Of a DNA stretch of 64,000 bases, positions 23,916 through 31,886 are shown piece after piece. This DNA comes from Paludibacteraceae bacterium (lineage in GTDB: Bacteria > Bacteroidota > Bacteroidia > Bacteroidales > Paludibacteraceae). Where the stretch lies: contig JAKSNY010000005.1 in the NCBI GenBank assembly GCA_024399495.1, positions 62,001 through 126,000 of the forward strand, read 5' to 3'. The position numbers and the translations under genes were made by a program. The notes under the pieces were generated by a model. It was given only the letters and a program-made list of their open reading frames with translations, was not told where the DNA came from and made no database searches. Every line of letters starts with the position of its first letter. Position 1 is the stretch's first letter.

Positions 23916-25031
23916 ATGATACAGAGATTATTGACAGATGTACTAAAGGCTTCATCCTTGCAAAAGATATATGTTATACTTGGACCTCGTCAAGTAGGCA
24001 AAACCACTATGCTGGAGCAATTGAAGCAGCCAAATGATTCCATACTGATGATGGATTGTGACAATTATGACGACAGGCTCTTGTTAGAGGATAAAACAAA
24101 AACGGAGCTGAATAATCTGATAGACGGTTATGATGTGGTTATGATAGATGAGGCTCAAAAGGTTACTAATATCGGACTGTCACTAAAAATGCTGGGAGAC
24201 TTGAAGTCAAGTGCCAGAATATATGTTACAGGTTCTTCATCGTTGCAACTTACCGATGAGATAAGCGAGCCGGCTACAGGACGTTTGCTTGAGTATAAAA
24301 TGTACCCGATGTCATTAACAGAGATGGCACAGCATACATCTAAAAAAGAAGAACAAAGGCTATTGCAGGTTCGTATGATATATGGTTTGTATCCTGAGGT
24401 GGTTACAAATCCCAAAGATGCCAGACAATTACTGCTGACCATAGCCAATAACTATCTGTATAAGGATATATTGGAGTACAAAGGTATAAAAAAACCGGAG
24501 TTGCTTAGAAAACTTTTGGTGGCTTTGGCACTTCAATTAGGCAACGAGGTCTCATATAATGAACTTAGCAATATGCTTGGTGTAGATAAGGAGACAGTGG
24601 AGAATTATATAGATTTGTTAGAGAAGTGCTTTGTTGTTTTCAGGCTAAACTCATATAGCGGGAACCTGCGGAATGAAATCAAAAAAGGAAAGAAAGTTTA
24701 TTTCTACGATAACGGGATACGCAATGCAATAATATCAAATTTTGCTCCGTTGGAATCACGCAACGATACAGGGGCATTGTGGGAGAATCTTATGGTATCA
24801 GAAAGAATGAAACATAACGAATATACAGGCAGTTATGCACAAATGTTCTTTTGGCGTACACAGAAACAGAAGGAGATAGATTTGGTGGAGTGGAAAGACG
24901 GTATGCTTGATACATTTGAGTTCAAGTGGAAGGAGGGTAAAACCTCACGTATGCCAAAGGATTTTGCATCGGCGTACCCAAATTCCACCTTCAAAACCAT
25001 AACACCTTCCAACTTCTGGGAGTTTGTGTAA
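23916..25031 (+). CDS. AAA ATPase with DUF4143 domain
   Basis: A 371-aa STAND-type ATPase. Walker A is GPRQVGKTTM near the N-terminus, and Walker B is DVVMIDEAQKV. A winged helix follows (LGNEVSYNELSNMLGVDKETVENYIDLLEKCFVVFRL), then the DUF4143 nuclease-like fold with KVYFYDNGIRNAIISNF and the restriction-enzyme-like core FFWRTQKQKEIDLVEW...TFEFKWKE (E-ID-EFKxK). Role unknown; many copies exist in Bacteroidetes genomes. ATG 23916 was chosen, as the frame upstream runs through its promoter. Flanked by hairpin copies 3 and 4. Confidence 0.85.
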   Translation: MIQRLLTDVLKASSLQKIYVILGPRQVGKTTMLEQLKQPNDSILMMDCDNYDDRLLLEDKTKTELNNLIDGYDVVMIDEAQKVTNIGLSLKMLGDLKSSARIYVTGSSSLQLTDEISEPATGRLLEYKMYPMSLTEMAQHTSKKEEQRLLQVRMIYGLYPEVVTNPKDARQLLLTIANNYLYKDILEYKGIKKPELLRKLLVALALQLGNEVSYNELSNMLGVDKETVENYIDLLEKCFVVFRLNSYSGNLRNEIKKGKKVYFYDNGIRNAIISNFAPLESRNDTGALWENLMVSERMKHNEYTGSYAQMFFWRTQKQKEIDLVEWKDGMLDTFEFKWKEGKTSRMPKDFASAYPNSTFKTITPSNFWEFV

Positions 25032-25034
25032 GTC

Positions 25035-25058
25035 CACACCCAAAGGCTTTTGCGGGCT
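25035..25058. repeat. dispersed hairpin, copy 4
   Basis: CACACCCAAAGGCTTTTGCGGGCT right after the ATPase stop and at the end of the convergent kinase gene. Placement fits a shared terminator. Confidence 0.6.
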
Positions 25059-26710
25059 TAAAATAGAGATTCCTCGTAGAATTCAAATTTATTAAAGAAG
25101 GTTCTTATCTGTTCTCCGTAGAAACCTATTGCTTTATAACCAAGTCTTACTGCATTGGCATCGGGGGAAAGCTTGCGAATGTCATCTAATTTATCGTGGT
25201 ATTTAATAATGTAGTTTTCAAGGGATCTCTTTGAGTTTTTAGTGTAAAGATTTTTATCTCTGCAAAATTCCACATACACATCGTGCATCATATTAAACAT
25301 AATCATAATGGAGTCTTTGTGATTGGACCTTTTAAAACTTACAGAATCTTCCTGAGACATTGCAAACCAAATGTTTGGGTCCGGTTTGGGTGGCTGGCTT
25401 TTTATGTTCTCTGATGTTTCCACTGCGTAGGGAAAGTCTTTAATGTGTCTTCCATACTTACTGGCGTATTCCTCATATAAATCGTCTAATTTTTTAGAGA
25501 GCCCTATTTCATGCGGAAAATTGTCTATAATGTACATTTGTGCGTCATAAAAAACTTTATTATCCCAACATTTATATGCGGCACGCTCCTTTATTTTACG
25601 TTCATTGGCACATTGCACCGCCTGTTGGTATAATTGCTCATATATCTTTACTACAGGGTCTTCAGTAACTGTATCTTTTGCAACGGTCTCTTCTTTTGTA
25701 ATGGTTTCTTCTTTTGTAACAGTTTGCTTTGTAACAGATTCTGTTTTAGAAACACTTTTTGGGGTGCTATGTCCGCTATCCTTATGTATAATGGGTTTTA
25801 TGGTGTCAATACTACTTATGGTATCCGTCTTAAAAACCGTATCTTTAACTATTACAGGGTTCACCTCTTCAGGTGTTGTGGTGGCAGTAGGGTGGTTGTT
25901 TGGAATGAACCACCAAAGTGCGGCGATGGCGATAATCATTAGCGGGAGCAGAAGTAGCAGTGCTCTGGCTCTGTCCGCCGCGGCAATGGCACTCTTAATC
26001 TCAGAAATGTTCCGGTATCGGCGTTTGGGGTTTGTACGCCTGCACTTGCGGCAAATAAATGCGTATCGGTGCGGAAATATTAACTTGATTATTTTGCCTA
26101 AGGCATAGATGTCTGTGGGTATATGTGTCTCACCGCCACTTGTCTGCTCAGGCGATGCATATTGCCTTGTGTAGCCTTGGCTTTTTTCTGTGTATGAATC
26201 TGAGTCAGACAATCCAAAATCTACAAGAACCGCACGGTTCCCCTCTTTTCTGACCATAAAGTTCTGTGGCTTTATGTCATTATGGACAATGCCTCGTGCG
26301 TGCAAATCCTCTACGGCTTCAAGAATATCATTAAGAATAAGTGTGCGGGTCTTGGCATCGGGGTTAGAACGTAAAAAAGTGCTAAGAGAGTCACCTTCAA
26401 TGTAATCAAGTTTCAGGTAGTAGCCAAGACTGTCATCGTGGAACATACCGTATGACTTGACAATATGTTTGCTGCTTGCCCCCGATAGTATGGTATGCTC
26501 TCTCTCTAACAGTGCTTTCTCCCTTGCGTAGTTGCCTTGAGCCTTGTTAATTGCCTTAATAAAATAGACTTTGCCGCCTACACTCTGCTTGTAGAGTTTA
26601 TGATTTTGAGACAGCGATTTAAGCTCAGTCAGTTGATTAAGCTCCAACACCTCCGTCATATCAGGTGTGGCGGAAGTTATTATTTCTGATGATTCACCTG
26701 TCTTTGCCAT
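25058..26710 (-). CDS. Hanks-type Ser/Thr protein kinase with periplasmic tail
   Basis: A 550-aa membrane kinase. The N-terminal kinase domain (about 25-260) shows LKLDYIEGDSLSTFL, the catalytic loop IVHNDIKPQNFM (HND in place of the usual HRD; Asp, Lys and Asn kept), DFGLSD and the activation segment ending in YASPEQ. A short Cys pair (CRKCRR) precedes the membrane helix ALLLLLPLMIIAIAALWWFI. The outer part holds a Thr/Lys/Val/Glu low-complexity stretch (TKQTVTKEETITKEET...) and a novel alpha-helical domain. ATG 26710 was chosen; the upstream TTG lies in the divergent promoter. The signal sensed is unknown. Confidence 0.82.
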   Translation of the reverse strand: MAKTGESSEIITSATPDMTEVLELNQLTELKSLSQNHKLYKQSVGGKVYFIKAINKAQGNYAREKALLEREHTILSGASSKHIVKSYGMFHDDSLGYYLKLDYIEGDSLSTFLRSNPDAKTRTLILNDILEAVEDLHARGIVHNDIKPQNFMVRKEGNRAVLVDFGLSDSDSYTEKSQGYTRQYASPEQTSGGETHIPTDIYALGKIIKLIFPHRYAFICRKCRRTNPKRRYRNISEIKSAIAAADRARALLLLLPLMIIAIAALWWFIPNNHPTATTTPEEVNPVIVKDTVFKTDTISSIDTIKPIIHKDSGHSTPKSVSKTESVTKQTVTKEETITKEETVAKDTVTEDPVVKIYEQLYQQAVQCANERKIKERAAYKCWDNKVFYDAQMYIIDNFPHEIGLSKKLDDLYEEYASKYGRHIKDFPYAVETSENIKSQPPKPDPNIWFAMSQEDSVSFKRSNHKDSIMIMFNMMHDVYVEFCRDKNLYTKNSKRSLENYIIKYHDKLDDIRKLSPDANAVRLGYKAIGFYGEQIRTFFNKFEFYEESLF

Positions 26711-26716
26711 TTCAGA

Positions 26717-26747
26717 TTGCAAAGTAAGTGGTTTTTGACTATCTTTG
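26717..26747 (+). promoter_or_regulatory. promoter of the 202-aa gene
   Basis: TTG (26717-26719), a 20-bp spacer and TATCTTTG (26740-26747), 17 nt before the ATG at 26765, in the divergent spacer with the kinase gene. Confidence 0.6.
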
Positions 26748-26764
26748 CAAAAAAAATTATAAAC

Positions 26765-27373
26765 ATGGCAACCTCAGTTCCAGCTTCAACCCCTTCAATA
26801 TCTGTTTTGATAAAGGCGGTGACTTCAAAATACAATGAAACCAAAAGTGCCGATGATAAGCCTTTGGATACCACAGAAGGCATTTTTACGCTTAAAGACA
26901 AGTATTTGAACGCTAAAATCAGCGATGACACCCTACGCCGTCTTTTGGGGCTTAAACCAGGTTATAAGAGTGTCCGTAAATTTACGCTTGATGTGCTGAG
27001 CCGTTATGTGGGTTATGCTGATTGGGAGGATTTTAATGCCCGTAACGCCGATGCAGAGGGCGTGCAGAGCTATATAAACACCAATAACGCCGATATTGTT
27101 TCTGCAAAACTTTCAGAAGGCGATAGGGTGGAACTTTCTTGGCTGCCCGATAGAAAATGTTTATTGGAGTATATGGGTGAGAATAAGTACAAGGTACTTG
27201 AAAGCATAAACTCCAGTACACTTGCAGAGTCTGACACATTATGTTTCAGTGCCGTTACATTAGGAGAACCGCTTAAGGCAGACAATCTGCAGAAAAGCGG
27301 AGTGGTCTATAAGGAGGTGATATTAGGTAAGAAAGACGGCATATCCTACGCCAAGAAAATAGGAACCCTGTAG
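26765..27373 (+). CDS. hypothetical protein, 202 aa
   Basis: A cytosolic protein. The N-terminal half is helical with a segment like a small DNA- or protein-binding fold (KISDDTLRRLLGLKPGYKSVRKFTLDVLSRYVGYADWEDFNAR), which I have seen in other Bacteroidetes hypothetical proteins. The C-terminal half is beta-rich (GDRVELSWLPDRKCLLEYMGENKYKVLESINSSTLAESDTLCF). It is divergent from the kinase with a 54-bp spacer and is followed after 2 nt by the DUF4249 gene. It may be a kinase-linked regulator; unproven. Confidence 0.6.
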   Translation: MATSVPASTPSISVLIKAVTSKYNETKSADDKPLDTTEGIFTLKDKYLNAKISDDTLRRLLGLKPGYKSVRKFTLDVLSRYVGYADWEDFNARNADAEGVQSYINTNNADIVSAKLSEGDRVELSWLPDRKCLLEYMGENKYKVLESINSSTLAESDTLCFSAVTLGEPLKADNLQKSGVVYKEVILGKKDGISYAKKIGTL

Positions 27374-27375
27374 AA

Positions 27376-28356
27376 ATGAGCCGCAAGTCATTTGTTGCAA
27401 TTATTTGGGCTATACTTTTAACATCGTGTACAGAAAAGTATGACTTTACGCTTAGCACTGCACCATCGCAGCTTGTAATTACAGGCTATGTATGTACAGA
27501 GCCGGGTCAGTACGCAATAAACATTTCACGCACAGGAGGTTACTTTAGTAATGACAGTCTTGCCGATGTACCGCCTGCCGATGTTTATATAAACGATGAG
27601 AAACTTACCCCTTGTGATACCATTCCAAACAAGTATCTTACTAAAGATGATTTCTGTGCCGCCTATGGTGGGGTGTATAACCTTAAAGTTGAGATAGATT
27701 TTAACGGCGATGGGATAAAGGAGACCTACACCGCTGAGGCTAAGACACCATATTTTGTACCCCTATCTGGTCTATTGCTACAGACATTGTCAAATGACCC
27801 CAATGGCTCACAGTTCCCTATGACAACCCTTATAACATTTCAAGACCCTAAGGGCATACCATGCTATTATGGGGCACATTTGTACCTTACCACAGCCAGA
27901 GATTCTGCCGACACTTATAACAGGTATCATATATCAAACACTCCGTCTAAGTATTGTCTTGGCACTGTTGACACCGAAGCCATAGATGGTCAGTTTGTGT
28001 TTTATCCTGCGTATATGGTATCAAAAAAACTGTTGCACAAACCACTTGATACACTAACCGTATATCCTAACGATACCATAGAGGTAGAGCTTAACTGCCA
28101 CACTAAAGACTATTTTACTTTTTTAAGTGACTGTGCAAGTTCAGCCAGTGGTTCCAGTCCTATGTTTATGGTGCCTGCCGGACCTATTAAGGGCAATATA
28201 AGTGGTGGAGCCATAGGGGCATTTGGAGTTTATACAGTATCAAGGAAAAAGGCTGTGGTTCAGTATAAGGAGGGGAGTTGGACAGATGAGCAGATGATTA
28301 AGCGTTTTGGCGTTCATTGGCGTAAACTGTTTTCTAAAGAGGAGGGTGGCAAATGA
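27376..28356 (+). CDS. DUF4249 outer-membrane lipoprotein
   Basis: A 326-aa lipoprotein with signal and lipobox AIIWAILLTSC (Cys18). The body matches the DUF4249 pattern: LVITGYVCTEPGQYAINISRTGGYFS...PPADVYINDEKLT, and FNGDGIKETYTAEAKTPYFVPL. Such proteins are encoded with TonB-dependent receptors and probably act as the surface partner in uptake, like SusD in other systems. The stop overlaps the receptor start by 4 nt. The ligand is unknown. Confidence 0.82.
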   Translation: MSRKSFVAIIWAILLTSCTEKYDFTLSTAPSQLVITGYVCTEPGQYAINISRTGGYFSNDSLADVPPADVYINDEKLTPCDTIPNKYLTKDDFCAAYGGVYNLKVEIDFNGDGIKETYTAEAKTPYFVPLSGLLLQTLSNDPNGSQFPMTTLITFQDPKGIPCYYGAHLYLTTARDSADTYNRYHISNTPSKYCLGTVDTEAIDGQFVFYPAYMVSKKLLHKPLDTLTVYPNDTIEVELNCHTKDYFTFLSDCASSASGSSPMFMVPAGPIKGNISGGAIGAFGVYTVSRKKAVVQYKEGSWTDEQMIKRFGVHWRKLFSKEEGGK

Positions 28357-30494
28357 GGCGGATTGCCACTATATTGTTATGTATGCTATTGCCATACTTA
28401 TGTAGCGTAGCCGCTACGCCTTTAGTGGATGAGAGTGACTCAATACGTATGGAGGGTACACTTGATGAAATCTCAGTTACGGCACTATCATCGCGTAAAA
28501 AACTTGATGTGCCGTCACTTGGGTTAGAGAAGCTTACAATACAACAGATAAGGCTTATGCCATCTATGTTTGGTGAGGTGGACGTTATTAAATCATTGCA
28601 GATGTTGCCTGGAGTGCAGTCCATGTCAGAGGGTTCATCGGCGTTCAGCGTGCGTGGCGGTGCCCCTGACCAGAACCTTATTCTGCTTGACGGTGCCACC
28701 ATCTATAATGCCTCTCACTTTTTGGGTTTTTTCAGCATTTTTAACAACGATATTATAGAGAATGCAGTGCTTCATAAGGGTGATGTGCCGGCTACGCAAG
28801 GTGGCAGGCTGTCATCGGTGCTTGAGGTTAATACCAAGGATGGCTGTAATGATAAACTGCATGGGCAGGGTGGTATAGGGCTTATATCGTCAAGAATACT
28901 GCTTGAGGGTCCGCTTGTAAAGGATAAACTTACCGCTTGGATTGGAGGTCGTGTGTTCTATGCGGGAATGTTTCTGCCGGCATTTAAAAAATTAAATAAA
29001 ACAGTAAGCAAGAGCCGCCTCACTTTTTACGATATTAACGCAAAACTGTCAGCCACACTCTCCGCCAAACACAGACTCTACATAACAGGATATGCCGGCG
29101 GTGACTATATGGCACTTAGCGGCACGGGTAAGTTTATGTATGCAAACTACTCAGCCACAGCCCGATGGAGTGCCATAGTGTCAGATAAATTCTATATAAA
29201 CACATCTTTTCTATCGTCATTCTATAACTATACTGGCAGTGGTAGCCTTAACGCCTTATCGGGTCAGTGGACATCTAAAATAAATGATTATGGTTTCCGT
29301 CAGGAATATACCTACAACCCCGATGTGCATAACAGCCTTAAAATGGGCTACCATTTATCATATAAATACCTTAAAAGCGGCGATACCAAGATAAATCAGG
29401 AAGGAATAGAGAATAGTATGGGTATAAGCATACCTGCAACTAACAGCCTTGAGACGGCACTATTTGTATCCAACGCACAGAAATACGGCATAGTTTCCCT
29501 ATCGTACGGACTGCGTGCATCTGTATTTAATAATATAGGTCCACAAACGGAGCCTGTTCTTAATGAGCGGCATCAGAAAAGCGGCTCCATTGATTATGGC
29601 AAGGGGCAGGTATATAACACCTATTGGAACTTAGAACCAAGAGCAGGAATTGCGGTTGAGTTCTATAAAGATATGTCACTTAAAGCAAGTTACTCACGTA
29701 CAGCACAGTACATACACCTTATGCAGACCTCTACAGCAGGCTCTCCGCTTGATGTGTGGAAAGTGTCAAGCCCTAACCTGAAGCCTGAGACTTGTGACCA
29801 AGTGTCGGCAGGGTATGTATGTAATTTCTTTAAAGACCAATTTCAGATAAGTGTTGAGGGCTACTATAAATGGCTTCACAATGTGGCTGATTTTAAGGAT
29901 TTTGCAAACGTAATGCTAAACAAGGACGTAGATGCAGAGATACTTAGCGGTAAGGGTAGGGCATTTGGTGTGGAGTTTATGCTAAGGCGTGATATTGGTA
30001 AGGTTACGGGGTGGGTTAGTTACACCTATTCACGCTCATTTCGCACCATAGACGGCATAAACAGCGGGCATGAATACTCATCTACGGCAGACCGTCCGCA
30101 TAGTGTGAATATATTTCTAAACTATAAGATAAACAAGTGGATAGACGTAAGTGCCGCTTGGGTGTATGCAACAGGACAGCCGTTTACCGCACCCGATGCA
30201 CGTTATGAGGTGCCCGATTTTGGAGACAAGGAGGTTATTCCGTTATATACGGGGCGTAACACCTATCGTTTCCCGGATTATCACAGATTAGACCTTGCGG
30301 TAACCTTTGACTTGAATAAGGGCATAAAAAAGCGTTATAACCACAATATAAACATTAGTCTTTACAATGTATATTGCCGTCATAACGCTTGGATGATGAG
30401 TTTTAAAACCAATCCTGAAACCAATGCACAGGAGGCAATCCTCACATACCTATTCTCTATAGTCCCGTCTATAACCTACAACTTGAGCTTTTAG
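28353..30494 (+). CDS. TonB-dependent outer-membrane receptor
   Basis: A 713-aa receptor with a signal peptide (MRRIATILLCMLLPYLCSVA). The TonB-box-like region LDEISVTALSS (about 36-46) is followed by the plug (VIKSLQMLPGVQSMSEGSSAFSVRGGAPDQNLILLDGATIYNASHFLGFFSIFN) and a 22-strand barrel ending in SIVPSITYNLSF. It lacks the N-terminal carboxypeptidase-regulatory-like domain that many Bacteroidetes receptors have. It pairs with the DUF4249 lipoprotein by a 4-nt overlap. The imported substrate cannot be read from sequence. Confidence 0.88.
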   Translation: MRRIATILLCMLLPYLCSVAATPLVDESDSIRMEGTLDEISVTALSSRKKLDVPSLGLEKLTIQQIRLMPSMFGEVDVIKSLQMLPGVQSMSEGSSAFSVRGGAPDQNLILLDGATIYNASHFLGFFSIFNNDIIENAVLHKGDVPATQGGRLSSVLEVNTKDGCNDKLHGQGGIGLISSRILLEGPLVKDKLTAWIGGRVFYAGMFLPAFKKLNKTVSKSRLTFYDINAKLSATLSAKHRLYITGYAGGDYMALSGTGKFMYANYSATARWSAIVSDKFYINTSFLSSFYNYTGSGSLNALSGQWTSKINDYGFRQEYTYNPDVHNSLKMGYHLSYKYLKSGDTKINQEGIENSMGISIPATNSLETALFVSNAQKYGIVSLSYGLRASVFNNIGPQTEPVLNERHQKSGSIDYGKGQVYNTYWNLEPRAGIAVEFYKDMSLKASYSRTAQYIHLMQTSTAGSPLDVWKVSSPNLKPETCDQVSAGYVCNFFKDQFQISVEGYYKWLHNVADFKDFANVMLNKDVDAEILSGKGRAFGVEFMLRRDIGKVTGWVSYTYSRSFRTIDGINSGHEYSSTADRPHSVNIFLNYKINKWIDVSAAWVYATGQPFTAPDARYEVPDFGDKEVIPLYTGRNTYRFPDYHRLDLAVTFDLNKGIKKRYNHNINISLYNVYCRHNAWMMSFKTNPETNAQEAILTYLFSIVPSITYNLSF

Positions 30495-30573
30495 ATATGG
30501 TTCTGATTCTGTATTCTAAAATAAGTTCAAAATCCTTGGTAGTGTGATTTGTTTTGTGTAAAAATCTACAAGA

Positions 30574-31872
30574 TCACATGTGTTCATTTAGGAGATAATA
30601 TAATGGCATTATCAACCTTGATATTATACTTCTTTTTTCCGTAATGATTTGAGCCGTACCTATTATTTCCCCTGTGAATTTTACCGGCTTGCCAGAAGAA
30701 AAAACAAGTTGTTCAGGAAAAGTCACTTCTACGGTATATGTATTATCATCAGGTATTAATGATATTGAATTTACGCTTCCTTGTAAATATCCGTATTCCA
30801 AATAAGGATATGCCTCGCTTTTAACAAGTACGAGTTGTCCCTTTTTTACTTTACCGGACCTGGCTATAGGGGTTTTAACCTTCCCTATAAAATTATTCAT
30901 GCTATCAGGTATTACTGCAAAAACATTATCCCCTGCATTAATGAATTGATTTTCTGTCCATACAGCGTTAAATGTAACTATACCATTATCATGAGCCATT
31001 AAAACATAATTTTGTTTCCATTGAGATATAACAACTTTCAACTCCTTATATGAAGACATTAGTTGTTGAATCAATTGATTGTGCTCCTGAGCATACTGAA
31101 ATGACAGCTTGTTACTGCTCTCCTGTAATTGGGACAACTCCACATTTTCCATTGATATGGATGTCCTTAATAATTGTTCGGCCTCTTTCTCTTCTAAAAG
31201 AGTGCTTTCCGCCAGTTCCATGTCTGCTGGTGATATGAGTTCTTTTTCAAATAAGTATTTCTCTCTATTATAAGTTTGTTGGGCTATCTCCAAATGTCTT
31301 TTCTTTAGAGTAAGTTGTTCCTTAAGATTTGAAATATATGCAATCTTTCCTGCTTTTTGTTTTTTTACAGAATTCTCTTCCTGCTCAATTAGATTTAGAG
31401 ATGTAAAATTATTGTACAATACAACTTTTTGCAAAAAATCAGAATAAGCCGCCTGAACATTACCCAAATTAAAAGAATCCAGTAAAATGGCTTCAGGGAT
31501 AACTATTTCAGGATGTATAACCACCAAATTTAGCAGAGAATCCAATTTTATGACATCTTCAGTAGTGGCGGTGTTTTCTAATACAGCAAGAATTTCAGTC
31601 CTATTTACGTAGTCACCGTTTTTCACGTACAATTTTTTAATTCGTTCACTGGTGTGAGCCACACTCCACACTGGTGGATTTTCGGCTGTTACCGTTATAG
31701 TTCCCTCTACTATGTCAGGATAACAAAATACAAAACTACCAATCAGCAACAACAAAAAAACAGAACAGAAAATAGTTATGCCATACCTGACAATACTGTG
31801 AGGCGGTTTGGTGAGTATTTCCTGTAACTCATCACTTTTGATTTCAATGGATTTTTCTACATCTTCATTCAT
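30574..31872 (-). CDS. HlyD-type membrane fusion protein (RiPP B export)
   Basis: A 432-aa periplasmic adaptor. One N-terminal membrane helix (about 30-52) is followed by a lipoyl-like half (SERIKKLYVKNGDYVNRTEILAVLEN), a long coiled coil (about 140-270) and the second half and barrel domain (NAVWTENQFINAGDNVFAVIPD...KVKKGQLVLVKSEAYPY). It bridges the inner-membrane ABC exporter to an outer-membrane channel, which is not encoded here. Spacing to the upstream C39 ABC gene is 14 nt. Last gene of RiPP cluster B. Confidence 0.88.
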   Translation of the reverse strand: MNEDVEKSIEIKSDELQEILTKPPHSIVRYGITIFCSVFLLLLIGSFVFCYPDIVEGTITVTAENPPVWSVAHTSERIKKLYVKNGDYVNRTEILAVLENTATTEDVIKLDSLLNLVVIHPEIVIPEAILLDSFNLGNVQAAYSDFLQKVVLYNNFTSLNLIEQEENSVKKQKAGKIAYISNLKEQLTLKKRHLEIAQQTYNREKYLFEKELISPADMELAESTLLEEKEAEQLLRTSISMENVELSQLQESSNKLSFQYAQEHNQLIQQLMSSYKELKVVISQWKQNYVLMAHDNGIVTFNAVWTENQFINAGDNVFAVIPDSMNNFIGKVKTPIARSGKVKKGQLVLVKSEAYPYLEYGYLQGSVNSISLIPDDNTYTVEVTFPEQLVFSSGKPVKFTGEIIGTAQIITEKRSIISRLIMPLYYLLNEHM

Positions 31873-31886
31873 TTTCAGATTGTTTT

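Noticed and set aside
26717-26764. TTG starts for the 202-aa protein and, on the other strand, for the kinase
   Set aside because: They fall inside the divergent promoter; both genes have a suitable ATG shortly downstream.
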